Shown in pieces: positions 10,571 through 21,716 of a DNA stretch of 64,000 bases (position 1 is its first letter; each line of letters starts with the position of its first letter). A program made the translations under genes and the position numbers. Where the stretch lies: the NCBI GenBank assembly GCA_037349315.1, contig JBAIAC010000051.1, forward strand, positions 27,316,001-27,380,000, in the 5' to 3' direction. The notes under the pieces were generated by a model, which had not been told where the DNA came from, made no database searches, and saw only the letters and a program-made list of their open reading frames with translations. Source of the DNA: Chelydra serpentina (lineage: Eukaryota; Chordata; Testudines; Chelydridae).

Positions 10571-11224
10571 TCCCAGATACAGAACACTCCATCTGAAAGG
10601 CAGGATGAAGACCCAGGGCCTGTACTTTGTCCTTGTAACTATTGTTTTCTTCTCTCTCAATAATCTAATGAAGACTGAAAAGCATGTTGTGGGGCACAAA
10701 TGCTGAATTATGAAATCATTCTTTGTGTGGGAAGGCAGCTAAAGGTTAATGACCCAGTAATTACAAAGACAAGACAAAATTGCTGACACATTGACCTCAG
10801 TAGTTGTTTCATTAAACAAAGTAAACAAACATTTGTACATTTCTGCAGTTTCCTGAAATTTCTATTATATTCTCTGTGGTTACACTTAGAATGTCTTGTA
10901 ACTCCTAATAAAAGACAAGGGTATTGGACCACCTGTCCAATCTCTTTTCCATCATAGGGTATTCAGGGCATGTTAGTGAGCATGGCAGAGTCAATGACAG
11001 ATAGCTAACAGGTAGCTGACCTGCACTGAAGAGTTGCTGCCTAACCCTTAGAATGGCACTGGCTCAGGAGAAAGGTCAGATTCCTGTCTTCCTATCTGGG
11101 GTGGAGGCAAGGACAAAAACAATTTATTGCAGGAAGGAAAAGTTCTGCTTCTAGTTTAAAAAAAAATTCAGAGGGGAAGAGTGTTTATTTTTTTATTTTA
11201 AAAATGTGTGTGGCGGGGAGAATT

Positions 11225-11390
11225 TGGTAATTTTTGGTTTTGAAAACTGATTTTTTAAATTTTGATTTTTCATCAATCCCTCCAAACTTTAGAAAGCAAA
11301 ATTTCTTTTTAAAAAAGGCCGCTTTTCAGCCAAAGAAAATTTCAGCAGAAGAATTTCAACCAGCTCTAACCTAAAGCTTTTCCTAGATGC
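11225..11390. repeat. A/T-rich foldback-type interspersed repeat fragment
   Basis: Sequence rich in TTTTTGGTTTTGAAAACTG and AAAATTTCAGCAGAAG, ending CAACCAGCTCTAACC, resembles the element at 19602-19985 that also ends in CAGCTCTA. It is probably a relic of the same non-autonomous family. Confidence 0.35.
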
Positions 11391-11792
11391 AAAGATGTTA
11401 AACCGGATAACTTAGCCCTGGTCTACACTACGAGTTTAGGTCAAATGTATTAGCGTTATATCAATTGATCCGTTCACCTGTCCACACGACTAAGACATTT
11501 ACATCAACTTCTAGGGCTCTTAAAATCGATTTCTCCACTCCACCCCCAACGAGGGGATTAGCGCTAAAATCGATATTGCCGAGTTGAATTAGGGTTAGTG
11601 CGGACGCAATTTGACGGTATTAGCCTCCTGGATCTATCCCACAGCGCACCATTTGACTGCTCTGGACAGCAGTCTGAGCTCGAATGCTCTGCCCAGGTAG
11701 ACAGGAAAAGCCCTGCGAACTTTTGAATTTCATTTCCTGTTTGGCCAGCGTGGTGAGCTGCAGGTGAGTGCAGATCTCATCAGCAGACCATG

Positions 11793-12333
11793 ATGGAGTC
11801 CCAGAACCGAAGATGAGCTCCAGCGTGGACCGAGCATGAGGTATGCGATCTGATCGCTGTATGGGGAGACGAAACCGTGGTAGCAGAACTACGGTCCAAA
11901 AGAAGAAATGCCAATACATATGTCAAAGTCTCCAAGGGCATGCAGGACAGAGGCTACAACAGGGACGCGCAACAGTGCCGCGTGAAAATTAAGGAGCTCA
12001 GGCAAGCCTACCAAAAAACCTGAGATGCAAACAGCCGCTCTGGGTCAGAGCCCCAGACATGCCGCTTCTATGACGAGCTGCATGCCATTCTCGGGGGTGC
12101 AGCCAGCACTAACCCACCCATGTTCTATGACTCCGTATGTGGATCATCAGAAACCACCGAGGAGCATTTTCGGGAAGAGGAAGATGATGATAATGATGCT
12201 GAAAATAGCGCACAGACACAGCAAGGAAGCAGAGAAGCCCTTTTCCCCGACAGCCAGGAACTCTTTGTCACCGTGGAGCCAGTACCCTACGAACCCACCC
12301 AAGGCGTGCTTGAAGGCGGAGAAGGGACCTCTG
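11793..12333 (+). pseudogene. Harbinger copy 1 Myb/SANT-like gene, exon 1 (two stops)
   Basis: From ATG at 11793 the frame reads MESQNRR, stop, APAWTEHEV then CDLIAVWGDE, RSKRRNANTYVKVSKGM, GYNRDAQQCRVKIKELRQAY and a second stop. A stretch rich in Asp/Glu follows. The Trp-containing helix pattern is the Myb/SANT-like DNA-binding domain that Harbinger elements encode to bring transposase to their termini. The exon ends at a GGTGAGTG donor (12334), homologous to the donor in copy 2. Both stops are TGA and could be CpG or point decay. Exons 1 and 2 total 996 bp, a multiple of three. Confidence 0.85.
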
Positions 12334-12414
12334 GTGAGTGTACCTCTGTTAAATTAATACATGTTTTATAAGCAAACGTGTTTAATAATTAATTCACGGC
12401 CAGTACAGCTACAG

Positions 12415-12680
12415 CTACTGGAAAAGTCAGTTAACATGTCCGGGGATGGAGCAGAAATCCTCTGGGGACATCTCCAGAAAGCTCTCCTGGATGTACTCCC
12501 AAAGCCTTTGCAAAAGGTTTCTGGGGAGGGCAGCCTTATCCTGTGCTCCGTGGTAACACACTCTACCACGCCAGGCCAGTAGCACGTAGTCTGGAATCAT
12601 TGCATTGCAAAGCATGGCGGCATTCAAGCAACATCTGTTCTTTATCTCTCTGTTATCCTCAGAAGAGTGATATCATTCAT
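12415..12680 (-). pseudogene. Harbinger copy 1 third ORF, broken
   Basis: It lies in the Myb intron on the opposite strand. The start reads MNDITLLRITER then a stop. After a deletion or frameshift the conserved block is NAAMLCNAMIPDYVLLAWRG, RVCYHGAQDKAALPRN and YIQESFLEMSPEDF. It aligns with copy 2's open ORF at 38635-38925 (AAMLCKAMIPEYLQLAWRG and so on). The terminal LFQ-stop corresponds to copy 2's LFE-stop. Family function is unknown. Confidence 0.8.
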
Positions 12681-12819
12681 GTTCACCTGGTTGAAATAGG
12701 GGAATTTTATTAAGGGTGCATTCAGAGGGGTCCGTCCCTGCTAGGCTGTTTGCCTGTGGCTGAACGGAAATCTTACCTGCTGTTACCGACGCGGTGGGGG
12801 GAGGGGGAACAGCAAACAT

Positions 12820-12853
12820 CTTGGATGTGTGTGTGTGTGTGGGGGGGGGGGGT
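12820..12853. repeat. GT microsatellite and G-run
   Basis: A (GT)n tract at about 12827-12840 runs directly into about twelve consecutive G bases ending at 12852. It lies within Harbinger copy 1 and has no coding role. Confidence 0.8.
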
Positions 12854-13225
12854 CGATTAGGTTCGCGCTGCACGTTAACCCGAAAACCGCCGCCCCTCCC
12901 TTTTCAATTGCCAACCCATTTTAAATGGCCAACCCAATGGCTGTTTGTTATGGGAAATGAGGGGGTTGCTGTTTGAAACCATTCCCACATGTTCTGAAGG
13001 TTAAAGAAGCCAATAGACTGTGGCTTACCATGGCTGCCTGCAAGCCGAATTCTGTTGCCCGCCGGCCTTGCTTGTGTGATCTCTCACACCAAACCGGCAG
13101 ACCCTCAATATAACAGGCAAAGTGCAACCTTGGACCAAATGCACATGTGCTATGTAATGTTTGGAGCATTGTTCTCTAATATGTGTCTTTTAAACTACTC
13201 CTCTCCCGTTTGTTTCCTCCCGCAG

Positions 13226-13680
13226 CTGTAAATGTTTCAACGCTCCCCCTTTCATCACCGTCCCAGAGGCTAGTGAAGATTAGAAGTGAAAAAAAAAGGA
13301 ATCGAGACGATATGTTCTCAGATCTCATGCAGTCCTCCCACAGTGAAACGGCCCAGCAGAATGCGTGGAGGCAGACAATGTTAGAATCCAGAAAGGAACA
13401 ATTTGATCGCGAGGAAAGTTGGCGGGCTGAAGACAGTAGGTGGCGTCAGCATTCTGAGAGAAGGCAGGATGCAATTCTGAGGCTACTGGAGGATCAAACA
13501 AAAATCCTCCGGCTTATGGCTGAGGAAAGGCATATGGTTGAGGAAAGGCCGCCTGAGCCCAGACCGCCGCTACAGCCCCTGTGTAACCAACAGCCCTCCT
13601 CCCCAAGTCCCATAACCTCATCACCTAGACACCCAAGAACGCGTTTGGGCGGCCTCCGTGCACCCAACCACTCAAGCTAA
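13226..13680 (+). pseudogene. Harbinger copy 1 Myb-like gene, exon 2
   Basis: After a CTCCCGCAG acceptor (ending 13225) the frame reads VNVSTLPLSSPSQRL, then SEKKRNRDDMFSDLMQ, a long charged helix (REESWRAEDSRWRQHSERRQ) and a Pro-rich tail to TAA at 13680. It aligns with copy 2 exon 2 through SPSQRL, KKRxRDDMFS(D/E)LM and the RWRQ region. The helical part probably serves in oligomerisation or transposase contact (inference). This exon is open although its partner exon is not. Confidence 0.85.
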
Positions 13681-13938
13681 GAGAACTGTCCAAGCAATAA
13701 AAGGCTGGCATTCAATAAGTTTTAAAGTGCTGTGTGTCCTTGTCCTTCCCTCATCCCCTCTTCCACCACCCATCCTGGTGCTTCCCTTCCTCCACCACCC
13801 ATCCCGGGCAACCTTTGCAGTTATCCCCCTATTTCCCCCTATTTCTTTGAATTAATAAAAAATGCATGATTTTTAAGCAACAATGACTTTATTTCCTCTG
13901 CAAGCGGTGACCGAGGGGGGGAGGGGAGGGCGGTTCGG

Positions 13939-14790
13939 TTACAGGGAAGTAGAGTGAATCATGGGGCAGGGCTTTTCATTAAGGGGAAAAAAACAGAACT
14001 TTCCCACAGCATCCTGGCCATTCATGAAACTGGTTTTCAAAGCTTCCCTGATGCGCAACGCACCCTGCTGTACTCTTGTAATCGCCCTGGTGTCTGGCTG
14101 CGCATAAGCAGCGGCCAGGTGATTTGCCTCAACCTCCCACCCCGCCATAAACGTCTCCTCCTTACTCTCACAGATATTGTGGAGCGCACAGCAAGCAGTA
14201 ATAATAATGGGAATATTGGTTTCGCTGAGGTCTAACCTAGTCAATAAACTGCGCCAGCGTGCCTTTAAACGTCCAAATGCACATTCCACCACCATTCTGC
14301 ACTTGCTCAGCCTATAGTTGAAAAGGTCCTGACTACAGTCCAGGCTTCCTGTGTATGGCTTCTATTAAGGGGTAGGCTGGGTCCCCAAGGATAACTATAG
14401 GCACCTCAACATCCCCAACGGTTATTTTGTGGTCTGGGAAGAAAGTTCCTTGCTGCAGCAGCTGAAACAGACCAGAGTTCCTGAAGATGCAAGCGTCATG
14501 TACCTTTCCCGGCCATCCCACGTTGATGTTGGTGAAACGTCCCTTGTGATCCACCAGTGCTTGCAGAACTATTGAAAAGTAACCCTTTCAGTTTATGTAC
14601 TCGCTGGCTTGGTGGTCCGGTGCCAAGATAGGGATATGGGTTCCATCTATCGCCCCACCACAGTTCGGGAACCCCATTGCTGAAAAGCCATCCACTATGA
14701 CCTGCACATTTCCCAGAGTCACAACCCTTGGTACCAGCAGCTCGGTGATCGCCTTGGCTACTTGCATCACAGCAATATGGCGCCCGTATG
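13939..14790 (-). pseudogene. Harbinger copy 1 transposase, N-terminally truncated and frameshifted
   Basis: The relic starts near AVMQVAKAITELLVPRVVTL and continues GFPNCGGAIDGTHIPIL, a stop after YIN, KGYFSIVLQALVDHKGRF, NVGWPGKVHDACIFRNSGLF and GDVEVPIVILGDPAYPL. It then shifts frame into KCRMVVECAFGRLKARWRSL. Thus the DDE_4-type elements (D in AIDGTH, D in KVHDA, E in VVECAFG) can all be traced across two frames. Roughly the first 165 residues present in copy 2 are missing. The GDPAYPL block at 14366-14386 is present here but absent from copy 2. Confidence 0.88.
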
Positions 14791-15291
14791 AAAAAAGGCG
14801 CGAAAGGATTTTTTGCTCCCCCCTCAGTTGCTTTCACAGAGGGAGGGGGGACTCCCCACTAGACCTCATGTCCAGGTGTACGCTGGAGACATACGGTCAT
14901 TGTGAGCTGAGCAGGCTCCATGCTTGCCGTAGCAAACCCGGAAACCCCGGAAAAAAGGCGTGAAAAAGGTTGCTTTCATGGTGGGAGGGAGGGAGGCAGG
15001 GGGGATGGCTTGACGACATGTACCCAGAACCACCAGCGACAATGTTTTCTGCCCCATCAGGCTTTGGGATCGCAACCCAGAATTCCAATGGACGGCGGAG
15101 ACTGCGGGAACTGTGGGATAGCTACCCGCAATGCAATGCTCCGAAAGTCGACGCTAGCTCCGATACTGTGGACACAGTCCGTCGACCTAATGGCCTTAAT
15201 GGTGACACACACAATCGATTCCATAACATTGGGATTTAAAAGATCGACTTCTATAACTTCGACCTAATTCCGTAGTGTAGACGTACCCTTA

Positions 15292-16420
15292 GAAATGCCA
15301 AGGAATCTGGACTGCACAGTAGGCCTTGACACTGCTGTAGCTAAAAGAGCACTAAGGAACTTTTAGCATGGCATGCTAGTGTGAGGTAGATTTCACAACC
15401 CAGCTTTCCGTGAACTAATTGTTCATCCAGACAAGCCTTTAAACTGTGATTCTTCTCTGGAAAGTGATGTTGTACAAATGGCATCCTGGGTTGTTTATTG
15501 CATCTCGCTTTCTTGATCAGATATCCTCAGTTGACACGCCAGAAGATTTGAGGGGGGAGTTTAAGTGCCAACCCCACAAATTTAACCTGGGATCTGAAAA
15601 TCAAGCTGGGTTCTTTCCTTCTCACCCACCATTTCTGGGATGTAAGAAAGATTAGGATTTTTACCTTTTAAAGTACCTAGAACATCAGGACTTGGCCCAT
15701 TGTGGCGTGATGGAGGAGAAAAGTTGGCTGCTTCACATTTTCTAAAGCTAGACTATGAACTGACTTCTCCAACAGAGAAGTGTTAGTGAAGCTTTTTTAT
15801 CATTCCTGTTGTTCCTGAGAGAAGCAAGTTGATTCTTTTATTTAAAGTATAGCTTTAAATAATAATAATGATAATGCTGCTTAATATGAAACATTATCGA
15901 TGCTTTACGTGGGTCACCATCCATTCAAAGATCTGAAAGTGCTTCACAAACACTCAAATTACAAACACAAGGGCAAGGCATGGTAATGTAAAAGTCTTCA
16001 TTGTCTTATTGATACTTAATGGCATGTCTATGCCCCGTTCCCCAAGCTTCAATATAAATGAGATTAATGCCCTGCACATGAGTGTAGGGACTGAGTCTTC
16101 TAGAAGAACATAAATGGTTAAATCTAGAAGACTAATATTCTGGCTGCAGACTGACTAATCCTTGCATAGCAGTTAATTAATAAAGAAGTCATAATTAGTT
16201 TTTTTTGTTTTTAATGTTCATGGTAACAGCTCATGTTTCCCATTATGTTGTATTAACCTGCCACAATGTGATACAAGTTGATGCAGTGGCACTAACACAT
16301 CGCAACAGGATCATTAGGATCATTGTCTAACCCACAATATACTCTAATATTTTAAGTTTAGTTTTAAAATGAAATGCCTGTTTTCCCAAGTCATTTGTAC
16401 ATGCAAAATGTTTGTGTTTG
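15292..16420. other. No gene seen
   Basis: Ordinary AT-rich sequence follows the Harbinger end. It includes fragments such as AAAGTGCTTCACAAACACTC that look like debris of old repeats. There are no ORFs of recognisable family. Confidence 0.5.
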
Positions 16421-16424
16421 CGTG

Positions 16425-16591
16425 TGTAACCCACACACCTTCTAGGTGTGGTGTTCTGTCCCATCTCGTGGCACCAAAGGGCGAGGAGCCGAGCTGAGCT
16501 GAGCCGAGTTAACCTGACCCTTATGGCTTGAGGCTCATGCATTAAACTTCCCAGATTTGATGCCAATGACCGGTGTCTTGTCAGTGTTACA
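16425..16591. repeat. Short element with TGTAAC...GTTACA ends
   Basis: The 167-bp segment begins TGTAACCCACACACC and ends GTGTTACA, so it has short inverted ends of LTR-like TG...CA form. No clear flanking duplication is seen. It could be a small LTR or MITE remnant. Confidence 0.3.
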
Positions 16592-16634
16592 CATGCTTAT
16601 CAATGTGAGGTAGCATTACTGGCCATACAGCTGT

Positions 16635-17645
16635 TTGGGTAAGAAGGCAACAGGTTGTGCTGAAAGGTGAATTATTGGACTGGAAGGAGGTTACTAGTAG
16701 AGTTCCTCAAGGATTACTTTTGGGACCAATCTTATTCAATATTTGTATTAATGACTTTGGCACAAAAAGTAGGAGTGTGCCAATAAAATTTGTTGATGAT
16801 ACAAAACTGTGAGGCATCATCAATACAGAGGAGGATTGGAACATTATACAGGAAGATCTGGATGACCTTGAAGACTAGAGTAACAGAAATGGGATGAAAT
16901 TCAATAGTACAAAGTGCAAGGATATGCAGTTAGGGTACAATAACAAGAATTTCTGCTACAAACTGGGGGCTCATCAGTTGGAAGCGACAGAGGAGGAGCG
17001 AGACCTGGGTGTGTGGGTCAATCATAGGATGATTATGAACCACCAATGTGATGTGTCTGTGAAAAAGGCAAATGTGATCCCAGGATGTGGTAGGCGAGGC
17101 ATTTCCAGTAGAGATAGAGAAGTACTAATGCCATTGGATAAGGCACTGGTAAGACCTCATTTGGAATACTTTGTACAGTTCTAGCCACGCATGTTCAACC
17201 AAGATGAATTTAAACTGGAACAGGTGCAGCGACGAACAACTAGGATGATCAGGGGAATGGAGGGCCTATCTTACGAGAGGAGATTGGAAGACCTTGGCTT
17301 GTTTAGTCTAGCACAAAGAAGGCTGAGAGGGGAATCTGATTGCTCTCTATAGCTACATTAAGGGGGTAAATAAGAGGGAGGGTGAAGAGCTATTTAAGCT
17401 AAAGGACAATGTTGGCACCAGAACAAATATATATAAACCGTCCATGAACAAATTCAGGGTATACATTAGAAGATTTCTAACCATCACAGTGATGAGACTC
17501 TGGAACAGCCTCCCTGTACGAGTTTTTTGGGGGAAAACAACTTTATTTTAAGAGAGAACTGGACACATTTGAGTGTGATTGTATGACAGGGTTGCTTGTG
17601 GATGATGGGGGCAGGGCTCAACAGCCCTGGGATTCACTTCTGGTT
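16635..17645 (+). mobile_element. CR1 LINE fragment, RT C-terminal region and 3' domain
   Basis: The plus strand reads VTSRVPQGLLLGPILFNICI, FVDDTKL, then MKFNSTKCKDMQLGYNNKNF, DLGVWVNHRMIMNHQCDVSV, GISSRDREVLMPLDKALVRP and HLEYFVQF. Frameshifted pieces follow ([20 protein letters not shown]). The RT catalytic FADD has become FVDD, and several stops interrupt the frame, so it is non-functional. Only the 3' part of ORF2 is present, as usual for 5'-truncated CR1 copies. Confidence 0.88.
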
Positions 17646-17649
17646 TATA

Positions 17650-18430
17650 TCTTATGTTCCTAAAGCTCATGCTTCAGAGCTTCAGCTGGCCACCGGAAGC
17701 GGTCAGGAAGGGATTTTTCTCCCCCAATGTATTCTGAGAGGGTTTTTTTAATCTCTTTCCTCTGAAGCATAAGGGATGGCCATGGCTGGAGATGGGACAC
17801 TGGGTGGGGTAGGCCAGGGCTCTGAGGTGGCACCAAGCATTCTCACTCTCAGGTGCTTGGCTGGCTGGTTCTTGTTCACACACTCAGGGTCTATCTGATT
17901 AGGGGGGAGGGATAGCTCAGTGGTTTGAGCATTGGCCTGCTAAACCCACGGTTGTGAGTTCAATCCTTAAGGGGACCATTTAGGGATTGGGGCAAAAATT
18001 GAGGATGGTCCTGCTTTGAGCAGGGGGTTAGACTAGATGACCTCCTAAGGTCCCTTCCAACCCTGATATTCTATGATCGCCATATGTGGAGTTGGAAAGG
18101 AATTTTCCTCCAGGTCAGATTGACAGTGGCTTTCGATGTTTTTTGCCTTCCTCTGAAGTGTGCGTGTGGTTTGCTTGCCAGGATTATCTGGGCATATCTC
18201 ACTTAATCAATTCCCTGCAATTGTGGGGGCCTTGGACACCGGTGCACCTTGGTCCCTCCTAGTCTCTGCCTGTGGCACAGAACAGTCTAGTCTCCTTTGG
18301 TCTCATTTTGGTTGTTAGGTTTAGTGTGCAGTTGGCTGGTGCTATTGATGGCCTGTGATACACAAGAGGTCAGACTATGATCTAGTGGGCCCTTCTGGGC
18401 TTAATCTGAATGATTCTATGATTCCTTAAC
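17650..18430 (+). repeat. Old repeat with CR1-like 3' end, split by a SINE
   Basis: The part before 17904 (GGAAGCGGTCAGGAAGGGAT) and the part after 18077 (GGAAAGGAATTTTCCTCCAG) read as one repeat interrupted by the SINE. The end, GGTCAGACTATGATCTAGTG then GATTCTATGATTC, has the CR1-type terminal signature. Exact class is not certain. Confidence 0.45.
17905..18077 (+). mobile_element. tRNA-derived SINE with CR1-like tail
   Basis: The head GATAGCTCAGTGGTTTGAGC (A box region) and GGTTGTGAGTTCAATCC (B box) is followed by the body (GGGATTGGGGCAAAAATTG) and the CR1-like tail ending ATTCTATGAT. It is the same family as 4592-4780 and 52712-52888. It is inserted in an older repeat. Confidence 0.88.
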
Positions 18431-19601
18431 CTGAGGTGGCATTATGGAACAATATACCTGTTAGATGCAGGGGGTTCTGTTGTTATGGGATGATCTAGTT
18501 ATATCAAATCCCAAACCAGAGTTGAGCTGTGAGTGCAAATATGACCATGTGCATCTGTAACTTTTCCAGCTTGGGTGGAACTCACATCTTTAGCAGTTGT
18601 ACAATCGTAGGTTGGAGTCCATGATGTGTTTCGTTACTAGGAAAAGTCCAGAGTTCAGAAGCGGGGACCTCAACTCAACCTTTCCTAAAGTTCAGGGTGA
18701 GTTCAGCTTTGAGGAGCTGCTTTGGGGCCATTGCAGAGTTAGTTTTAACGACAAAGTTCATTCAGATCAGGATCTAAATCTGAAATCGGCCAACACTAGG
18801 AGGGGGGAAGGAGTTGGATCGAGATGGATTCAAGCCCATGTCTCATTGGTACAGTGTTACAATCAATAAATGTGCACACCCAAGAGGTACCTGCATAAAG
18901 CAACTAAAGGTACTTCATTCTTCACAAAAGAAAACTGGAACTGTCATTTCTCAAAGAACGAACTGTCCAGAGGCAAAGTGACCTTGAGTGACCAAGACAA
19001 ACCTGAAGGAGGGATGCACAAGCTGCAAAAATAAAGTAATAAAAATGTAAACTATATAGGAATTATAAATTCTATCCCCTAAAGTCGTCATAGGTTTCCT
19101 GGGCAGAACAGATTATTGTGCCATATTGTGGACAAGAAATAGTACTTTTTGCAGGGGGCTTAAACAAGAAAATGAATATGATTTTGCTTTCCAGGTAAGC
19201 TGGCTGTGGAAGCATGTCATCTTTGTTTTATGGCATTTTCAATGCTTCCAGAAGGTATAGCAGGGAAACTTCCACAAATCCAGTATTCGGAACACAAGGC
19301 TAAGAAGAGAGAGACCTTCCAGGCCACGAGAAAAAGACACTGAAAGACGAGACAAACCTGTCAATGTAGAAATGCCACGCGAACACCTCTCCCTGCATAA
19401 TATAAGGTCACATAGCAAACACATATTCACCCCAGAGCCTCAAACTCTGTCATGAAATTCAGGCCAAAAAAAAAAGCGACTCTTCCAGAGGAGAAGGGAT
19501 GGAGAAAAAGAGAAACATGCTAAAGAGGAGGCAATTCCCTGAGTTTTGGAAATGTCTCCCATAAAATTTGGTTTGTTTCTGCCATGTGGAGGTACCCAGA
19601 G
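18431..19601. other. No gene seen
   Basis: Short ORFs here lack any family resemblance, codon conservation or splice context. The sequence looks like unique or anciently decayed intergenic DNA. Confidence 0.5.
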
Positions 19602-19985
19602 TAGAGCTGGGTTAATAACTGTTTTTTTCAGTTGGATGCCAGTTCTGAAAAGTAAAATAATACTAATTTGGAAAAATTAAATCATTTGGTTCAGGTTGAA
19701 CTGACTCTGCCATTTTTGGGAATATTCAGTGCATTGAAAAAGAAAATCTGTTTGGGGTCTGTTCCAGAGTGGGGAATTGACTTGGGTCATCCACATTCTA
19801 GGTGAGTGCCCTTACCACTGGGCTAACGGGTCATGGGGATGCAGCACTGGCACCAGCACCACCTCCACCTCCTCCAGCCATTTTGGGACTGGTCAAAATG
19901 TCAAAGTGACAAATAGTTTTGAGTCAACTGTAACTGCATTTTTCATTGAATAAATGATTCATCCAAAAAAGTTTGCTCAGCTCTA
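19602..19985. mobile_element. Non-autonomous foldback element
   Basis: The ends are TAGAGCTGG and, inverted, CAGCTCTA. Inside, A/T-rich arms alternate with a GC-rich middle (CAGCACTGGCACCAGC). It has no ORF. A clean flanking duplication was not found, so superfamily is open; hAT-like is plausible. Confidence 0.45.
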
Positions 19986-20039
19986 CCGAAAATTGGTAGG
20001 ACTAAGCACCAATCCCCTTGGGGAGCAGGAGTTACTGCC

Positions 20040-20840
20040 TAGGAACAAATGCTAAATTTAACAGTAAAGCAACACCTTTATCTGAGCAGGGGCCAGCCCT
20101 TGGGGATTCTCAGGGATGAGTCAAAGGAAGGAACTCCCATGAGTTGGTGACACATACACCCTTCACAGCAATAATACAATGTACCCAATCCCCATAGCTA
20201 CGAGCAAATGTTCTCTAACTTGACTAAGAGTCCAAGCGGCCCCCAGTGTCTGAGTCCCAGACAAAGGTCCTGTCTTGTCCCAACCCTTCTGCTGCTGGAG
20301 TGATGAGTCCTTGTTCCTGCCGTGTGCATGGGCTCTGGTCCCTATGGCTCCTGGGCTAATCTGGACATCCCAGCTGGGTCCAGGCTGCCCCCTGGGTCAG
20401 CATCTCAGCTGTGGACCCCAGCTGTGCTGCCACTCCAGCCACACACCCCAGAAAGCTGACTGCTCTCCATAGTGGTGGCAGCCTTTGCAGCCTTGCTCCT
20501 GTGCAGGTCCTTGGCCCAGAGCCAACCAGCCAATCCTCTCTCTCTATTCTGGAGTGACATTCCGCCCCTCCAATGGAAATCAGGTGGGCAGCCCCCGATC
20601 TCTTATTCTGGTTTGGAGAGATTCTCCTCCCCCTATTGGGGGGTGTCAGGTGATCTGCAGCCCATCTGCTGATGCTCTGTCCCCCACAATAGCAGGTGGG
20701 CTGGAGGGAAACCAGGAGGGACCTGCCCCTCCCTGCCCCAGCGAATCAGAGTGTTTCTGTGGAGGGGAGGGCTCTTTATAGCTTCACACCTCATCCCCCT
20801 ACATACAGCGTATTCAGGTGTGCAAGTACCATTAGTGGGT
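20040..20840. other. Unclassified repeat-like region, possibly an LTR
   Basis: The region is GC-rich with several short ORFs in overlapping frames, none with recognisable motifs. GGGCTCTTTATAGC at about 20768 resembles a TATA-like tract of an LTR, but ends and target duplications could not be set. Confidence 0.25.
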
Positions 20841-21004
20841 AAGGTGGTATTCTGATGTTTTCAGTGTGGTTCTCTGTAGATGAGTCAACTCACTGCTGGT
20901 GTGCCACCTTGTGGCTGGGCATGGCATAGCAGCTCTTTCCTCACAAGAGCACCTGCTGATGGTTGCTCCAGTCCCATGGTGGTTTGCCTCTTCCTGTGAC
21001 TCAG

Positions 21005-21450
21005 CCTTTATCTCAAAAAGGCTATATCAGAAGCAAAAGAGGTCCCAAGGAGGGCAATGAAAATGATTTGAGACCTACAAAGAATTCATAAGTGGTAAGA
21101 TTAAGAAGTTTAGAAAGTTGGTGAATAGGAGGGGACATGATAGAGGAATATAAAACAGTGAACAGTGCGGTGAATGTCAATCAGTTGCTCCTATTAATCT
21201 TCTCATAACACAAGAATGAGGGGACACACAATAAAATTGAAAGGCAGCACAATTAAAGCTGAAGAGAGGAAATAGTATTCCTACACAATGACTAATAGAC
21301 CTGGGGGACTCACTGCCACATGACAGTATTGGGGCAAAGGCTTTAAGGGTTTTTTAAAAAGGATTTATGTGTGTGTTTGTAACCAGGGAGATTCTTAGGC
21401 CCTGGTCACTGTTAAGATACTGAATGAGATAGACCATGTGTCTGACCAGT
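21005..21450 (+). mobile_element. CR1-like LINE 3' fragment
   Basis: Decayed reading includes GGGGACATGATAGAGGAATA (cf. GDMI-type helices), AATGAGGGGACACACAATAA and ATTGAAAGGCAGCAC. The order and spacing match the 3' portion of CR1/L3-type ORF2. No frame is open for long. Confidence 0.45.
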
Positions 21451-21716
21451 GTGGCAATTCCAGATTTTGAACTCACAATGTGGCCAGTATTTAAAGGAGA
21501 AACCAATGTTCAGAGAATTGATTCCAAGCTGGAAATGAGTTTGGGATGTTTCTGCACATGCACCCTGCTAATACTTTAGGATCGCCAGGATGTAAGGAAC
21601 ACTGCACTTGTCCTACATTGTGTTACCCTCACATTGTGGTGTGGGTGCTGCCCTCTTCATTTTAAGATAGAAGCCTAGCAGCAAATTAGAGGAGAAACAA
21701 GTGGACACACGTGAGA

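Larger units (their letters stand above)
11415..15288 (-). mobile_element. PIF/Harbinger DNA transposon, copy 1 (decayed, complete ends)
   Basis: Inverted termini GCCCTGGTCTACACTACGAG (left) and, read inward from the right, GGGTACGTCTACACTACGGA are followed by a TTTAGGTC/ATTAGGTC motif. TTA is duplicated on both sides (11412-11414 and 15289-15291), the 3-bp duplication diagnostic of Harbinger. The 3,874-bp element holds relics of a transposase (minus strand), a two-exon Myb/SANT-like gene (plus strand), and a third ORF (minus strand) in the Myb intron. Multiple stops and frameshifts show that it is dead. Confidence 0.93.

Noticed and set aside
13939..14837. Host HARBI1 gene
   Set aside because: The sequence is flanked by Harbinger termini and a 3-bp duplication and is broken. 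It is a transposon copy rather than the domesticated host gene.
17905..17965. Functional tRNA gene
   Set aside because: A- and B-box-like motifs are present but the cloverleaf is not intact and the sequence continues into a SINE body and CR1-like tail. The same structure recurs at 4.6 and 52.7 kb.
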